From NCBI GenBank assembly GCA_012735335.1, contig JAAYHO010000194.1:1-6291 (forward strand): DNA of 6,291 nucleotides, read 5' to 3'. The notes below the pieces were generated by a model, which was not told the origin of the DNA, did no database searches, and saw only the letters and a list, made by a program, of their open reading frames with translations. A program made the translations under genes and the position numbers. Shown here in pieces: positions 1-5,857 of this stretch. The DNA comes from Gammaproteobacteria bacterium (GTDB lineage Bacteria; Pseudomonadota; Gammaproteobacteria; Pseudomonadales; Pseudomonadaceae). Each line of letters opens with the position of its first letter. Position 1 is the stretch's first letter.

Positions 1-192
1 AATCGCCAGGGCCTCGGCGCCGCTGGCCTGCAGCTCGCTGACCAGTGCTTCGAGACGTTCGCTGCGCCGGGCGGTGACCACTACCCGCGCTCCGGCGCTG
101 GCCAGGGTGCGGGCGAAGTGGGCGCCCAGGCCGCTGGAGGCGCCGGTGATCAGGGCGGTCTTGCCGGTCAGGTCGAAACGTTGCTGAGCCAT
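1..192 (-). CDS. Short-chain dehydrogenase/reductase (SDR), N-terminal part, cut by window edge
   Basis: Reading leftward from ATG at 190-192, 64 codons are present and the gene runs off the left edge. The protein begins [17 protein letters not shown] and carries the classical SDR dinucleotide-binding motif TGASSGLG at residues 16-23, within a beta-alpha-beta Rossmann start. ARR at residues 41-43, after the second strand, would suit NADP(H) binding, but this is inference. The active-site Ser-Tyr-Lys lies outside the window, so the substrate cannot be told. The start is supported by an AAGGA ribosome site eight to nine bases upstream. It diverges from the SulP gene across about 165 bases. Family assignment is firm; specific function is unknown. 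Confidence 0.9.
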   Translation of the reverse strand, partial: MAQQRFDLTGKTALITGASSGLGAHFARTLASAGARVVVTARRSERLEALVSELQASGAEALAI

Positions 193-349
193 GGAGTTGT
201 TTCCTTCTTGTCGTTGGGATTGCCTGAGTATCCTTGATCCAGCCGCGCCACTCCAGCCTGCCGGGCAGACATGCAGCGCCTGACGCGCGGCGCTACACTG
301 TGGCAGGGCGGCAGGCGCCGGATAACGGGAGACAGGCTTTGCGATGGAT

Positions 350-353
350 GGAG
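350..353 (+). promoter_or_regulatory. Ribosome binding site GGAG that decides the SulP start
   Basis: GGAG lies four bases before the ATG at 358, a short but usable spacing. The in-frame ATG at 271 has no comparable site and would add 29 arginine- and glycine-rich residues not expected before the SulP core, so 358 is preferred. Confidence 0.5.
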
Positions 354-357
354 ATTG

Positions 358-2100
358 ATGCGCGATAACCCTCGGCTGCAGCCCCCGGGTGGGGAAGGCT
401 GGCTGGCCTGGCTGCGACATTACCGACTGGACTGGTTGAGCGGCGATCTGGTGGCCGGGCTGGTGACGGCGATCATGATCATCCCGCAGAGCATGGCCTA
501 TGCCATGCTCGCCGGGCTGCCGGTGCAGATCGGATTGTACGCCAGTCTGCTGCCGCTGCTCGGTTATGCACTGTTCGGCAGCAGCATGAGCATGTCGGTG
601 GGTCCGGTGGCGGTGACGGCGTTGATGACCGCTGCCCTGCTCGGGCCGATGGCTGCGCTGGGCAGTGCCGAGTATCTGCAGCTGGCCATCTGGCTGGCGC
701 TGCTGTCCGGGGTGCTGCTGTTCGTGCTGGGCCTGCTGCGCATGGGGTTTCTGGCCAACTTTCTCAGCCATCCGGTGATCAGCGGCTTCATCAGCGGCGC
801 TTCCCTGCTTATCCTGTTCAGCCAGTTGCCGCACCTCTTGGGCCTGTCGAGCTTCCCTGCCACGCCGGGCCAATTGTTGGCCGACTGGACGCTGGGCAAC
901 AGCCTGGCGCTGGCCATCGGTCTGCCGGGGCTGGCTTGGCTGATCTATGCCCGGATTCGGCTGAGCAGCCATCTGCAGCAGTTGGGCCTGGCCCCGGCGC
1001 TGGCCACCCTGCTGGCGCGGCTGGCACCGATTCTGGTGGTAGTGCTGGGGCTGGTGCTGACCCTGTTGGGCAATCTGGATCAGCGGGGTCTGCCGGTGGT
1101 CGGCAGCCTGCCAGCGGGTCTGCCGTCGCTGGTGTGGAGCACGCCGGGGTTGGGCACCATCGGCATGCTGTTGCTGCCTGCGGCATTGATCAGTCTGGTC
1201 AGCTTTGTCGAAAGCGTGTCCATCGCCCAGTCACTGGCCCGGCGCAAGCGCCAGAGCATCGATCCGGATCAGGAGCTGCTGGCGCTGGGTGCGGCCAACG
1301 TCGGCTCTGCGCTGACCGGTGGCTTTGCCGTGTGCGGTGGTTTTTCCCGGTCCGGGGTGAATATCGAGGCCGGGGCCAATACGCCGCTGGCCGGGGTGAT
1401 CTCGGCGGCGGTCATCGCGCTGATCCTGCTCAGTATCGCTCCGCTGTTTGCTGCCCTGCCGCTGGTGGTGCTGGCGGTGGTGATTCTGGTGGCGGTGGCG
1501 CCACTGATCGATATTGCCGGGCTGCGCCGTACCTGGCGTTATGACCGGCGCGAAGGGGTTACCCTGCTGGCCACTGCGGTGGGGGTGATCGTGCTGGGCA
1601 TCGAGGGTGGCATAGTACTGGGGGTGGGGCTGTCCATTGTCACCCAGCTGTGGCGGGGCAGCCGGCCGCATGTGGCGGTGGTCGGGCGGGTCCCGGGCAC
1701 CCATTACTTCCGCAATACCCAGCGCCATCTGGTGGAAATCGAACCGCATCTGCTGGCCCTGCGTATCGATGAAAATATCTTCTTTGCCAATACCCGGGCC
1801 ATCGAGCGCACCATACTGCAGGCTCTGCGCGATTACCCGGACACCCGGGATCTGCTGTTGATCCTGTCGGCGGTCAACCATATCGACAGTACCGGGCTGG
1901 ACATGCTCAGCGAGCTGAGCGAAGGGTTGCAGGAAAAGACCATCGGCGTGCATCTGGCCGAGGTGAAAGGCCCGGTGATGGATCAGCTGTCCGATACCGA
2001 CTGGCTGACCGGACAGGTGGATGGGGTGTTCCCCAGTACCCATATCGCCTTCAATACCCTGAGCGGGGCCCGGAGTGCTGCGCCGGAGCAGAAACAATAA
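358..2100 (+). CDS. SulP/SLC26-family anion transporter with STAS domain
   Basis: A 580-residue inner-membrane transporter, the usual length for bacterial SulP proteins. Family hallmarks in order: IPQSMAYA in the first membrane segment (residues 42-49), the GSS...SVGPVAV segment around 74-86, the cytosolic-loop block [11 protein letters not shown] (286-296), and [15 protein letters not shown] (321-335). About a dozen hydrophobic segments run to residue 430. A cytoplasmic STAS domain follows from about 458 to 569, with its conserved loop reading [10 protein letters not shown] (508-517). SulP members move sulfate, bicarbonate or C4-dicarboxylates, some with sodium; nothing visible here fixes the substrate. 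No carbonic anhydrase or sulfur-assimilation gene is adjacent to help. It is probably transcribed alone: the upstream gene diverges and the downstream genes converge on it. An in-frame ATG at 271 would give 609 residues but lacks a good ribosome site. Confidence 0.93.
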   Translation: MRDNPRLQPPGGEGWLAWLRHYRLDWLSGDLVAGLVTAIMIIPQSMAYAMLAGLPVQIGLYASLLPLLGYALFGSSMSMSVGPVAVTALMTAALLGPMAALGSAEYLQLAIWLALLSGVLLFVLGLLRMGFLANFLSHPVISGFISGASLLILFSQLPHLLGLSSFPATPGQLLADWTLGNSLALAIGLPGLAWLIYARIRLSSHLQQLGLAPALATLLARLAPILVVVLGLVLTLLGNLDQRGLPVVGSLPAGLPSLVWSTPGLGTIGMLLLPAALISLVSFVESVSIAQSLARRKRQSIDPDQELLALGAANVGSALTGGFAVCGGFSRSGVNIEAGANTPLAGVISAAVIALILLSIAPLFAALPLVVLAVVILVAVAPLIDIAGLRRTWRYDRREGVTLLATAVGVIVLGIEGGIVLGVGLSIVTQLWRGSRPHVAVVGRVPGTHYFRNTQRHLVEIEPHLLALRIDENIFFANTRAIERTILQALRDYPDTRDLLLILSAVNHIDSTGLDMLSELSEGLQEKTIGVHLAEVKGPVMDQLSDTDWLTGQVDGVFPSTHIAFNTLSGARSAAPEQKQ

Positions 2101-2136
2101 CGCCACACCGACTGCCGCAGCAGCGGGTATGGCGTT
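2099..2136. terminator. Probable bidirectional terminator hairpin between convergent genes
   Basis: AACGCCACACC (2099-2109) pairs with GGTATGGCGTT (2126-2136) with one mismatch and a 16-base loop. It begins inside the SulP stop codon. On the minus strand the stem is followed by ATTGTTTC, and on the plus strand by TTTGCTGTT, so it could end both the SulP transcript and the DUF1328/BON transcript. The T-runs are interrupted and the loop is large, so efficiency is uncertain. Confidence 0.45.
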
Positions 2137-2157
2137 TGCTGTTGCCGTGGGGCGGGC

Positions 2158-2343
<186 letters not shown>

Positions 2344-2373
2344 TCAGGAAGTTCAGCACCCGGGGCGCCGTTT

Positions 2374-3222
2374 TCAGCTTTCCACACCCTCCACCCGCAG
2401 GGCGGTGGCGTTCACATCGCGGACTCCGCGAATGTTCTCGGCGGTCTCGATGGCCAGTGACTTTTCTGCCTCGCTGGCGACCTGACCACTCAGGGTCACG
2501 TTGCCTTCCCTGGTATCCACGGAAATATCCAGACCATCCAGGCTGCTGCTGAACAGGAAGCTGGATTTCACCTTGCTGGTAATCCATGCATCGCTGATTG
2601 CGCTGCCAGCGTTATCCACCTGCTCCCGGGCCCGTTCGGCGGTGCCCGCTTCAGCGGTTACCTTCAATTGGTTGTCGACCTGGCGTACCCCCTCGGTATT
2701 GCGCGCCAGCCGCTCGGCCAGCTCACTGGCGGCGTCGCTCTGGGCCTGACCTTCCAGGGTAACGACGCCGTTGCGAGTGGAGACCTTGATGTCCAGACCC
2801 TCGGTGTTGCGGTTCCATAACAGTTTGGACTTCACTGTAGCGGTGGTGGTTGCATCGTTGATGCGAGCGGAGAAACTGCGCTCGCTGTCGGCCTGGCGCT
2901 GAACCTCTTCGCCACTGACCTGCAGCCGGTTATCCACCTCAGTTACCCCTTCCACACCCAGCGCGACCTGCTCGGCCAGATCACGCTCGACATCGGACTC
3001 CACCTCCCCGGTCAGGGTGGCAACGCCGTGTTCGATATCCACATCAATGGCGAAGGGGCTGAGGTGGCGGTTGAGGGCAAAGGCGGTCCAGACCGAGCCC
3101 TCCTGACGGGCTTCGGTCAACTGGCGACTCATGTCGCCGTCGGCGGCATGGGCACTCAGGGTGCCCAGAGAGAGCATGCTGATAGTAGCGGTAGCAATGA
3201 CGATCTTGTTCAATGTACGCAT
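2374..3222 (-). CDS. Periplasmic protein with three BON domains (OsmY-like)
   Basis: A 282-residue exported protein. Residues 1-26 form a Sec signal peptide: basic MRTLNK, a hydrophobic core, then a cleavage site after AHA. The mature part has three BON repeats at about 35-102, 120-190 and 209-278. Each has an alpha-helical start (TSKVKSSFLF or VKSKLLWN type), a beta pair of the form D-I-x-V-x-T-x-x-G-x-V-T-L-x-G, and an E-x-A-x-x-I/V-x-G-V-x-x-V-x-N end. BON domains are thought to bind phospholipid membranes; OsmY has two and acts as a periplasmic chaperone or stress protein, so three copies is a somewhat longer form. I chose ATG at 3222 because GGAG sits eight bases upstream and the signal peptide starts there; an ATG at 3252 would add ten non-signal residues. 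It diverges from the lipoprotein gene and precedes the DUF1328 gene. Exact role is inferred. Confidence 0.9.
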   Translation of the reverse strand: MRTLNKIVIATATISMLSLGTLSAHAADGDMSRQLTEARQEGSVWTAFALNRHLSPFAIDVDIEHGVATLTGEVESDVERDLAEQVALGVEGVTEVDNRLQVSGEEVQRQADSERSFSARINDATTTATVKSKLLWNRNTEGLDIKVSTRNGVVTLEGQAQSDAASELAERLARNTEGVRQVDNQLKVTAEAGTAERAREQVDNAGSAISDAWITSKVKSSFLFSSSLDGLDISVDTREGNVTLSGQVASEAEKSLAIETAENIRGVRDVNATALRVEGVES

Positions 3223-3230
3223 TGGTCCAA

Positions 3231-3234
3231 CTCC
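3231..3234 (-). promoter_or_regulatory. Ribosome binding site GGAG for the BON gene
   Basis: GGAG on the minus strand, eight bases before ATG at 3222. It supports this start over the in-frame ATG thirty bases further upstream, which would precede the signal peptide by ten residues. Confidence 0.6.
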
Positions 3235-3239
3235 ATTCA

Positions 3240-3250
3240 GAACATTGTTC
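3240..3250. promoter_or_regulatory. Perfect 11-base palindrome GAACATTGTTC, possible operator
   Basis: GAACA-T-TGTTC is an exact inverted repeat lying just upstream of the BON gene's ribosome site, in its likely 5' leader or promoter. It could bind a small dimeric regulator, but short palindromes also arise by chance and no partner is identifiable. Confidence 0.25.
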
Positions 3251-3306
3251 ACTGCATGCGACCTAGGTGATTCCGATATATCTTGCTGTAACCACGGAGT
3301 ACCATA

Positions 3307-3333
3307 GAACCAACATCTGTCACGGCAGTCTGA
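3307..3333 (+). promoter_or_regulatory. Putative AlgU/RpoE (extracytoplasmic stress sigma) promoter
   Basis: GAACCA (3307-3312), a 16-base spacer and TCTGA (3329-3333) match the AlgU/RpoE consensus GAACTT-N16/17-TCTGA, exactly in the -10 and in GAAC of the -35. Transcription would begin near 3339-3341, leaving a leader of about 27 bases before the lipoprotein ATG. The match and position are seen in the sequence; use by an AlgU homologue is inference, but it suits an outer-membrane lipoprotein. Confidence 0.55.
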
Positions 3334-3366
3334 AGTGATAGACCGTCAATTCCCGCAGAGGTTGCC

Positions 3367-3927
3367 ATGTTTCGTTCATTGATATTGTTGCCGCTGTTAC
3401 TGGTACTGGTCGCCTGCCAGACCTCGGGACCCCGTGCGGACTTCGATCTGAACCGGGATTTCGGCCAGTATCAGACCTGGGAATGGGCCGAACCGGCGGT
3501 GACCTACGCCCCGGCCAATGACCCGCGTCTGAGCAGTGATCTGACCACCCGGCGCATTGAGGAGGCGGTCGCCGCGCAGCTGGATGTGCGTGGCCTGCGC
3601 CCGGCCCTGGAGACTGGCAGCGCCGATCTCAAGGTGCGCAGCTCGATGGTGGTGGAAACCCGCCGGGATAACGTCACCACCCATTACGGCGGCGGTTGGG
3701 GCTATTGGGGACCCTACTGGGGCGGCCCGGGCTACAGCCAGACCCGCACTGTGGATTATCAGGTCATGACCCTGCAGATCGATCTGCTGGATGCAGCGGA
3801 TGGGCGTCTGGTATGGCGCGGCAGTGACAGTGAGGTCATCAATGACCGGCTCTCGCCGATCGATCGCAGCCGTGCCATGCATGAGCGCGCGGCGCGTATT
3901 CTGAGCAACTATCCGCCCAACTATTGA
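3367..3927 (+). CDS. DUF4136-type lipoprotein
   Basis: A 186-residue protein with a type II signal peptide: MFRSLILLPLLLVLVAC, where LVAC is the lipobox and Cys17 the lipidated residue. Gln at position +2 (CQTS) favours outer-membrane sorting. The mature domain starts with FDLNRDFGQYQTWEW, the usual DUF4136 opening (aromatic, 'DF..Y.TW.W'), then a helix (RRIEEAVAAQLDVRGL), a strand block and a Gly/Trp/Tyr-rich loop YGGGWGYWGPYWGGPGY at about residues 108-124. It ends with LQIDLLDAADGRLVWRGS, the other conserved block. DUF4136 proteins are envelope lipoproteins of unknown biochemical function. The ribosome site AGAGG lies five bases before the ATG. A stress-sigma-like promoter precedes it, and its stop codon is only four bases from the convergent regulator's stop. 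Family is quite sure; role unknown. Confidence 0.88.
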   Translation: MFRSLILLPLLLVLVACQTSGPRADFDLNRDFGQYQTWEWAEPAVTYAPANDPRLSSDLTTRRIEEAVAAQLDVRGLRPALETGSADLKVRSSMVVETRRDNVTTHYGGGWGYWGPYWGGPGYSQTRTVDYQVMTLQIDLLDAADGRLVWRGSDSEVINDRLSPIDRSRAMHERAARILSNYPPNY

Positions 3928-3942
3928 GCACTCAGAAGTTGG
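3917..3942. terminator. Hairpin spanning the two convergent stop codons
   Basis: CCAACT (3917-3922) pairs with AGTTGG (3937-3942), and inside it TGAG (3925-3928) pairs with CTCA (3931-3934), with a symmetric two-base internal loop. The inner stem contains the TGA of the lipoprotein and, on the other strand, the TGA of the regulator. It is symmetric, so it could fold in both transcripts, but no T-tract follows on either strand. It may be a weak bidirectional terminator or 3'-end stabiliser. Confidence 0.35.
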
Positions 3943-4480
3943 CCGGAGTTGTCGCGCTGATCAACTCGCAGGGTTCCTCGAAGGGGTTGTTGAAACGGTG
4001 TGGCAGGCTGCTTTCAAAGTAGTAACTGTCACCTGTGTCGAGGATATGTATTTCCTCTCCCACAGTCAGTTCCAGCCGCCCCCTGACCACCATGCCGGCC
4101 TCTTCCCCTTCGTGGTGCAGCATGTCCGGGCCGGTATCGGTCAGTGGCGGGTAGACCTCGCGCAGGAAGGATATGTTGCGCCGCGGATAATCCTTGCCCA
4201 CCAGTTGCATGATCACCTGGTTGCTGCCGATATCGAGCAGCTCGTCGGCACGGTAGATCACCTTGGGTGGTTGATCCTGCGGCGCTTCAGGGGAAAAGAA
4301 CTCCACCAGCGACATGGGAATGCCGCCCAGCACCTTCTTCAGTGAACTGACCGAAGGGCTGACGCTGTTCTTCTCGATCATGGAAATGGTGCTGTTGGTG
4401 ACACCGGCACGCTTGGCCAGCTCACGCTGGGATAAACCCTTGAGCTTACGGATGGACTTCAGTCGGGCACCAACATCCAA
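3932..4480 (-). CDS. pauR: XRE-family HTH and cupin transcriptional regulator, PuuR/PauR-like
   Basis: A DNA-binding repressor with an N-terminal XRE helix-turn-helix (VGARLKSIRKLKGLSQREL, then KRAGVTNSTISMIE, and SVSSLKKVLGGIP; about residues 2-60) and a C-terminal cupin_2 domain (about 105-177). The cupin motif 1 reads G-P-D-M-L-H-H-E-G-E-E (H122, H123, E124, E126) and motif 2 ends LPHRFNNP (H161), so a metal site is plausible. HTH-cupin proteins of this shape include E. coli PuuR and Pseudomonas PauR, which control putrescine and polyamine catabolism. The neighbours (racemase, and an FAD amine oxidoreductase diverging from it) fit. The start is taken as TTG at 4480 with GGAGG nine bases before it (182 residues); a further in-frame TTG at 4504 would give 190. 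PauR identity is inferred from domain type and context, so the symbol is tentative. Confidence 0.85.
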   Translation of the reverse strand: MDVGARLKSIRKLKGLSQRELAKRAGVTNSTISMIEKNSVSPSVSSLKKVLGGIPMSLVEFFSPEAPQDQPPKVIYRADELLDIGSNQVIMQLVGKDYPRRNISFLREVYPPLTDTGPDMLHHEGEEAGMVVRGRLELTVGEEIHILDTGDSYYFESSLPHRFNNPFEEPCELISATTPANF

Positions 4481-4489
4481 GGTCGGAAT

Positions 4490-4494
4490 CCTCC
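4490..4494 (-). promoter_or_regulatory. Ribosome binding site GGAGG that decides a TTG start
   Basis: GGAGG on the minus strand lies nine bases before TTG at 4478-4480. The only ATG nearby (4474-4476) is out of frame and reaches a stop after five codons. TTG at 4504 is in frame but would place this ribosome site inside the gene and add eight residues before the conserved helix-turn-helix. Confidence 0.6.
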
Positions 4495-4513
4495 GGGAGG
4501 GCAACTGGACAGG

Positions 4514-4529
4514 GTCGCGTCACCGCGAC
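4514..4529. repeat. Perfect inverted repeat GTCGCG-TCAC-CGCGAC in the regulator leader
   Basis: Six-base exact GC-rich arms with a four-base loop lie between the putative promoter and the ribosome site of the HTH-cupin gene. It could be an operator half-site pair or a leader hairpin. It is not followed by T residues, so it is not a simple terminator of the upstream racemase transcript. Confidence 0.4.
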
Positions 4530-4541
4530 GAAGTGGAGCAT

Positions 4542-4570
4542 ATTGTTGCACGGCTGTGCATTATCTTCAA
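4542..4570 (-). promoter_or_regulatory. Putative sigma-70 promoter of the regulator, with palindrome in its spacer
   Basis: On the minus strand TTGAAG (4570-4565) and AACAAT (4547-4542) are 17 bases apart, each matching four of six consensus bases. The spacer holds the perfect palindrome TGCAC-agcc-GTGCA (4547-4560), which would place an operator between the -35 and -10. The leader would be about 55 bases. This would let the regulator be expressed apart from the racemase and perhaps repress itself. Confidence 0.4.
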
Positions 4571-4600
4571 CGCGCCCGACCTGCCCCCTTGGGGTGATCT

Positions 4601-5671
4601 TCAATCCTGATAGTGTCGCGGTACCCGGTTGAGATTGCAGAACAGCTGATAGGAAATGGTATCCGCATGGCTGGCCACTTCCCCGGCATCCAGCCCCTTG
4701 CCCCACAGCCGCACATGGCTGCCCAGCCCGGTGCCGGGCAGGTCGGTCAGATCCACCGTCAGCATATCCATCGACACCCGGCCCACCAGCGTGGTGCGCT
4801 GGCCGTCGACCAGCACCGGAGTACCGTCCCGGGCGTGGCGCGGATAGCCGTCGGCATAGCCCATGGCAACCAGACCGATACGGCTCGGCCGTCCGGTGAC
4901 GAAGCGTGAGCCGTAGCCGATCGGCTCACTGGCGGCGATCTGGTGCACAGCGATGACCCGCGAGTCCAGCTGCATGACCGGCTGCAACTGGCTGGCCTGG
5001 GGCTGGGGAAAACCGAACGGGCTGGCACCGTAGAGCATGATGCCGGGGCGGATCCAGTCGCCATGGGCCTGCGGCCAGGCCAGCACCCCGGCCGAGTTGC
5101 ACAGGCTGGCGGGGCCCTCCAGACCCACGGTGGCCTGCTCGAAGGCCTCCAGCTGCTGCTCGGTACGGCCGGTTTCCGGCTCATCGGCCCGGGCAAAGTG
5201 GGTCATGCGGGTCAGGCTGGTGACCTTGCCGCTGGCCTGCAGCTGCCGCCACACCGTCGGGTAGTCGGCGGCACTGAAGCCGGTCCGGTGCATGCCGCTG
5301 TCCAGCTTCAGCCACACATGCAGTGGCTGGCTCAGATCGGCCTGCAGCAGATCCTGCAGCTGCCCATGGTGATGAATCACCGGCCACAGCTGGTGGCGGC
5401 AGATCAGCTCCAGTTCACTGGCCTCGAACCAGCCTTCCAGCAACACGATCGGCTGACGGTGGCCCGCCTCGCGCAGCTGCAGCGCCTCCTCGATGGCGGA
5501 TACGGCAAAGCCGTCGGCTTCGCTGTCCAGCGCCGCAGCACACGCCAGTGCCCCGTGACCATAGGCATTGGCCTTGACCACCGCCAGAGCACGACAGCCG
5601 CTCAGGCTCTTGGCCAGACGGTAGTTATGACGCAGGGCGGACAGATCAATCAGGGCACGGGCTGGACGCAT
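4601..5671 (-). CDS. alr: Alanine racemase (PLP-dependent), DadX-like
   Basis: A 356-residue enzyme that interconverts L- and D-alanine in the cytoplasm using pyridoxal phosphate. The N-terminal motif AVVKANAYGHG gives the PLP lysine K33. LKLDSGMHRTGF carries K122, at the position of the carbamylated lysine in related racemases. The second catalytic base is Y253 in EPIGYGSRF, and RPGIMLYGASP and GRVSMDMLTVD are further family blocks. The residue numbers and length match the Pseudomonas DadX catabolic racemase, which feeds D-alanine to the dehydrogenase DadA; the Alr biosynthetic paralogue serves peptidoglycan. No dadA is in the window, so which role applies is open. ATG at 5671 fits the family opening MRPARALIDL, but its ribosome site (GGA, five bases away) is weak. 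The HTH-cupin gene follows on the same strand after 120 bases. Confidence 0.95.
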   Translation of the reverse strand: MRPARALIDLSALRHNYRLAKSLSGCRALAVVKANAYGHGALACAAALDSEADGFAVSAIEEALQLREAGHRQPIVLLEGWFEASELELICRHQLWPVIHHHGQLQDLLQADLSQPLHVWLKLDSGMHRTGFSAADYPTVWRQLQASGKVTSLTRMTHFARADEPETGRTEQQLEAFEQATVGLEGPASLCNSAGVLAWPQAHGDWIRPGIMLYGASPFGFPQPQASQLQPVMQLDSRVIAVHQIAASEPIGYGSRFVTGRPSRIGLVAMGYADGYPRHARDGTPVLVDGQRTTLVGRVSMDMLTVDLTDLPGTGLGSHVRLWGKGLDAGEVASHADTISYQLFCNLNRVPRHYQD

Positions 5672-5726
5672 GGTAATCCACAGAAATCAGGGCAGCTAAT
5701 GGGGTTGGGAGCGGCGGAATGCCGGC

Positions 5727-5748
5727 GGCAAGAATACCAGATTCTGCC
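5727..5748. repeat. Imperfect inverted repeat GGCA(A)GAAT / ATTCTGCC in divergent control region
   Basis: GGCAAGAAT (5727-5735) pairs with ATTCTGCC (5741-5748), with one bulged A and a five-base loop. It sits between the racemase and the oxidoreductase starts, a natural place for a regulator site. Confidence 0.35.
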
Positions 5749-5758
5749 GGGCGTCGTC

Positions 5759-5774
5759 GTCGACATTGGTCGAC
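5759..5774. promoter_or_regulatory. Paired GTCGAC palindromes ten bases apart, possible operator
   Basis: GTCGACattgGTCGAC contains two copies of one six-base palindrome spaced one helical turn apart, so it is both a direct and an inverted repeat. It lies about 84 bases before the oxidoreductase start in the divergent region. It could bind a regulator such as the neighbouring HTH-cupin protein; this link is unproven. Confidence 0.35.
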
Positions 5775-5857
5775 TCCAGGCGCAGTAACGGCAGCTCTTC
5801 TGCCGACTGCCGAATGCCGTTATCCTGTCCAACTCCAATTCCGTCGATGGGGTCTGC

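Noticed and set aside
271..299. ATGCAG-N17-TACACT as a sigma-70 promoter for the SulP gene
   Set aside because: The -35 box matches poorly, so only the -10 half is credible.
271..357. N-terminal 29-residue extension of the SulP gene from ATG 271
   Set aside because: Arg/Gly-rich and unlike SulP starts, with no ribosome site; ATG 358 has GGAG upstream.
936..1544. 202-codon plus-strand frame inside the SulP gene
   Set aside because: Low-complexity Gly/Ala product in an alternate frame of a clear transporter.
1231..2106. 291-codon open frame on the minus strand opposite the SulP gene
   Set aside because: Its product is rich in Gln, His and Arg with no domain pattern. It is the mirror of a GC-rich real gene.
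2359..2366. CCCGGGGC palindrome-like stretch in the gap between BON and DUF1328 genes
   Set aside because: Too short and without a T-tract; no convincing terminator or operator.
3685..3741. Gly/Trp/Tyr-rich codon run in the lipoprotein gene as a DNA repeat
   Set aside because: The repetition is at amino-acid level only, with no regular DNA unit, and such loops are common in DUF4136 lipoproteins.
4943..5788. 281-codon open frame on the plus strand opposite alanine racemase
   Set aside because: The minus strand has every catalytic motif of alanine racemase; the plus product has no recognisable fold and reflects third-position GC bias.
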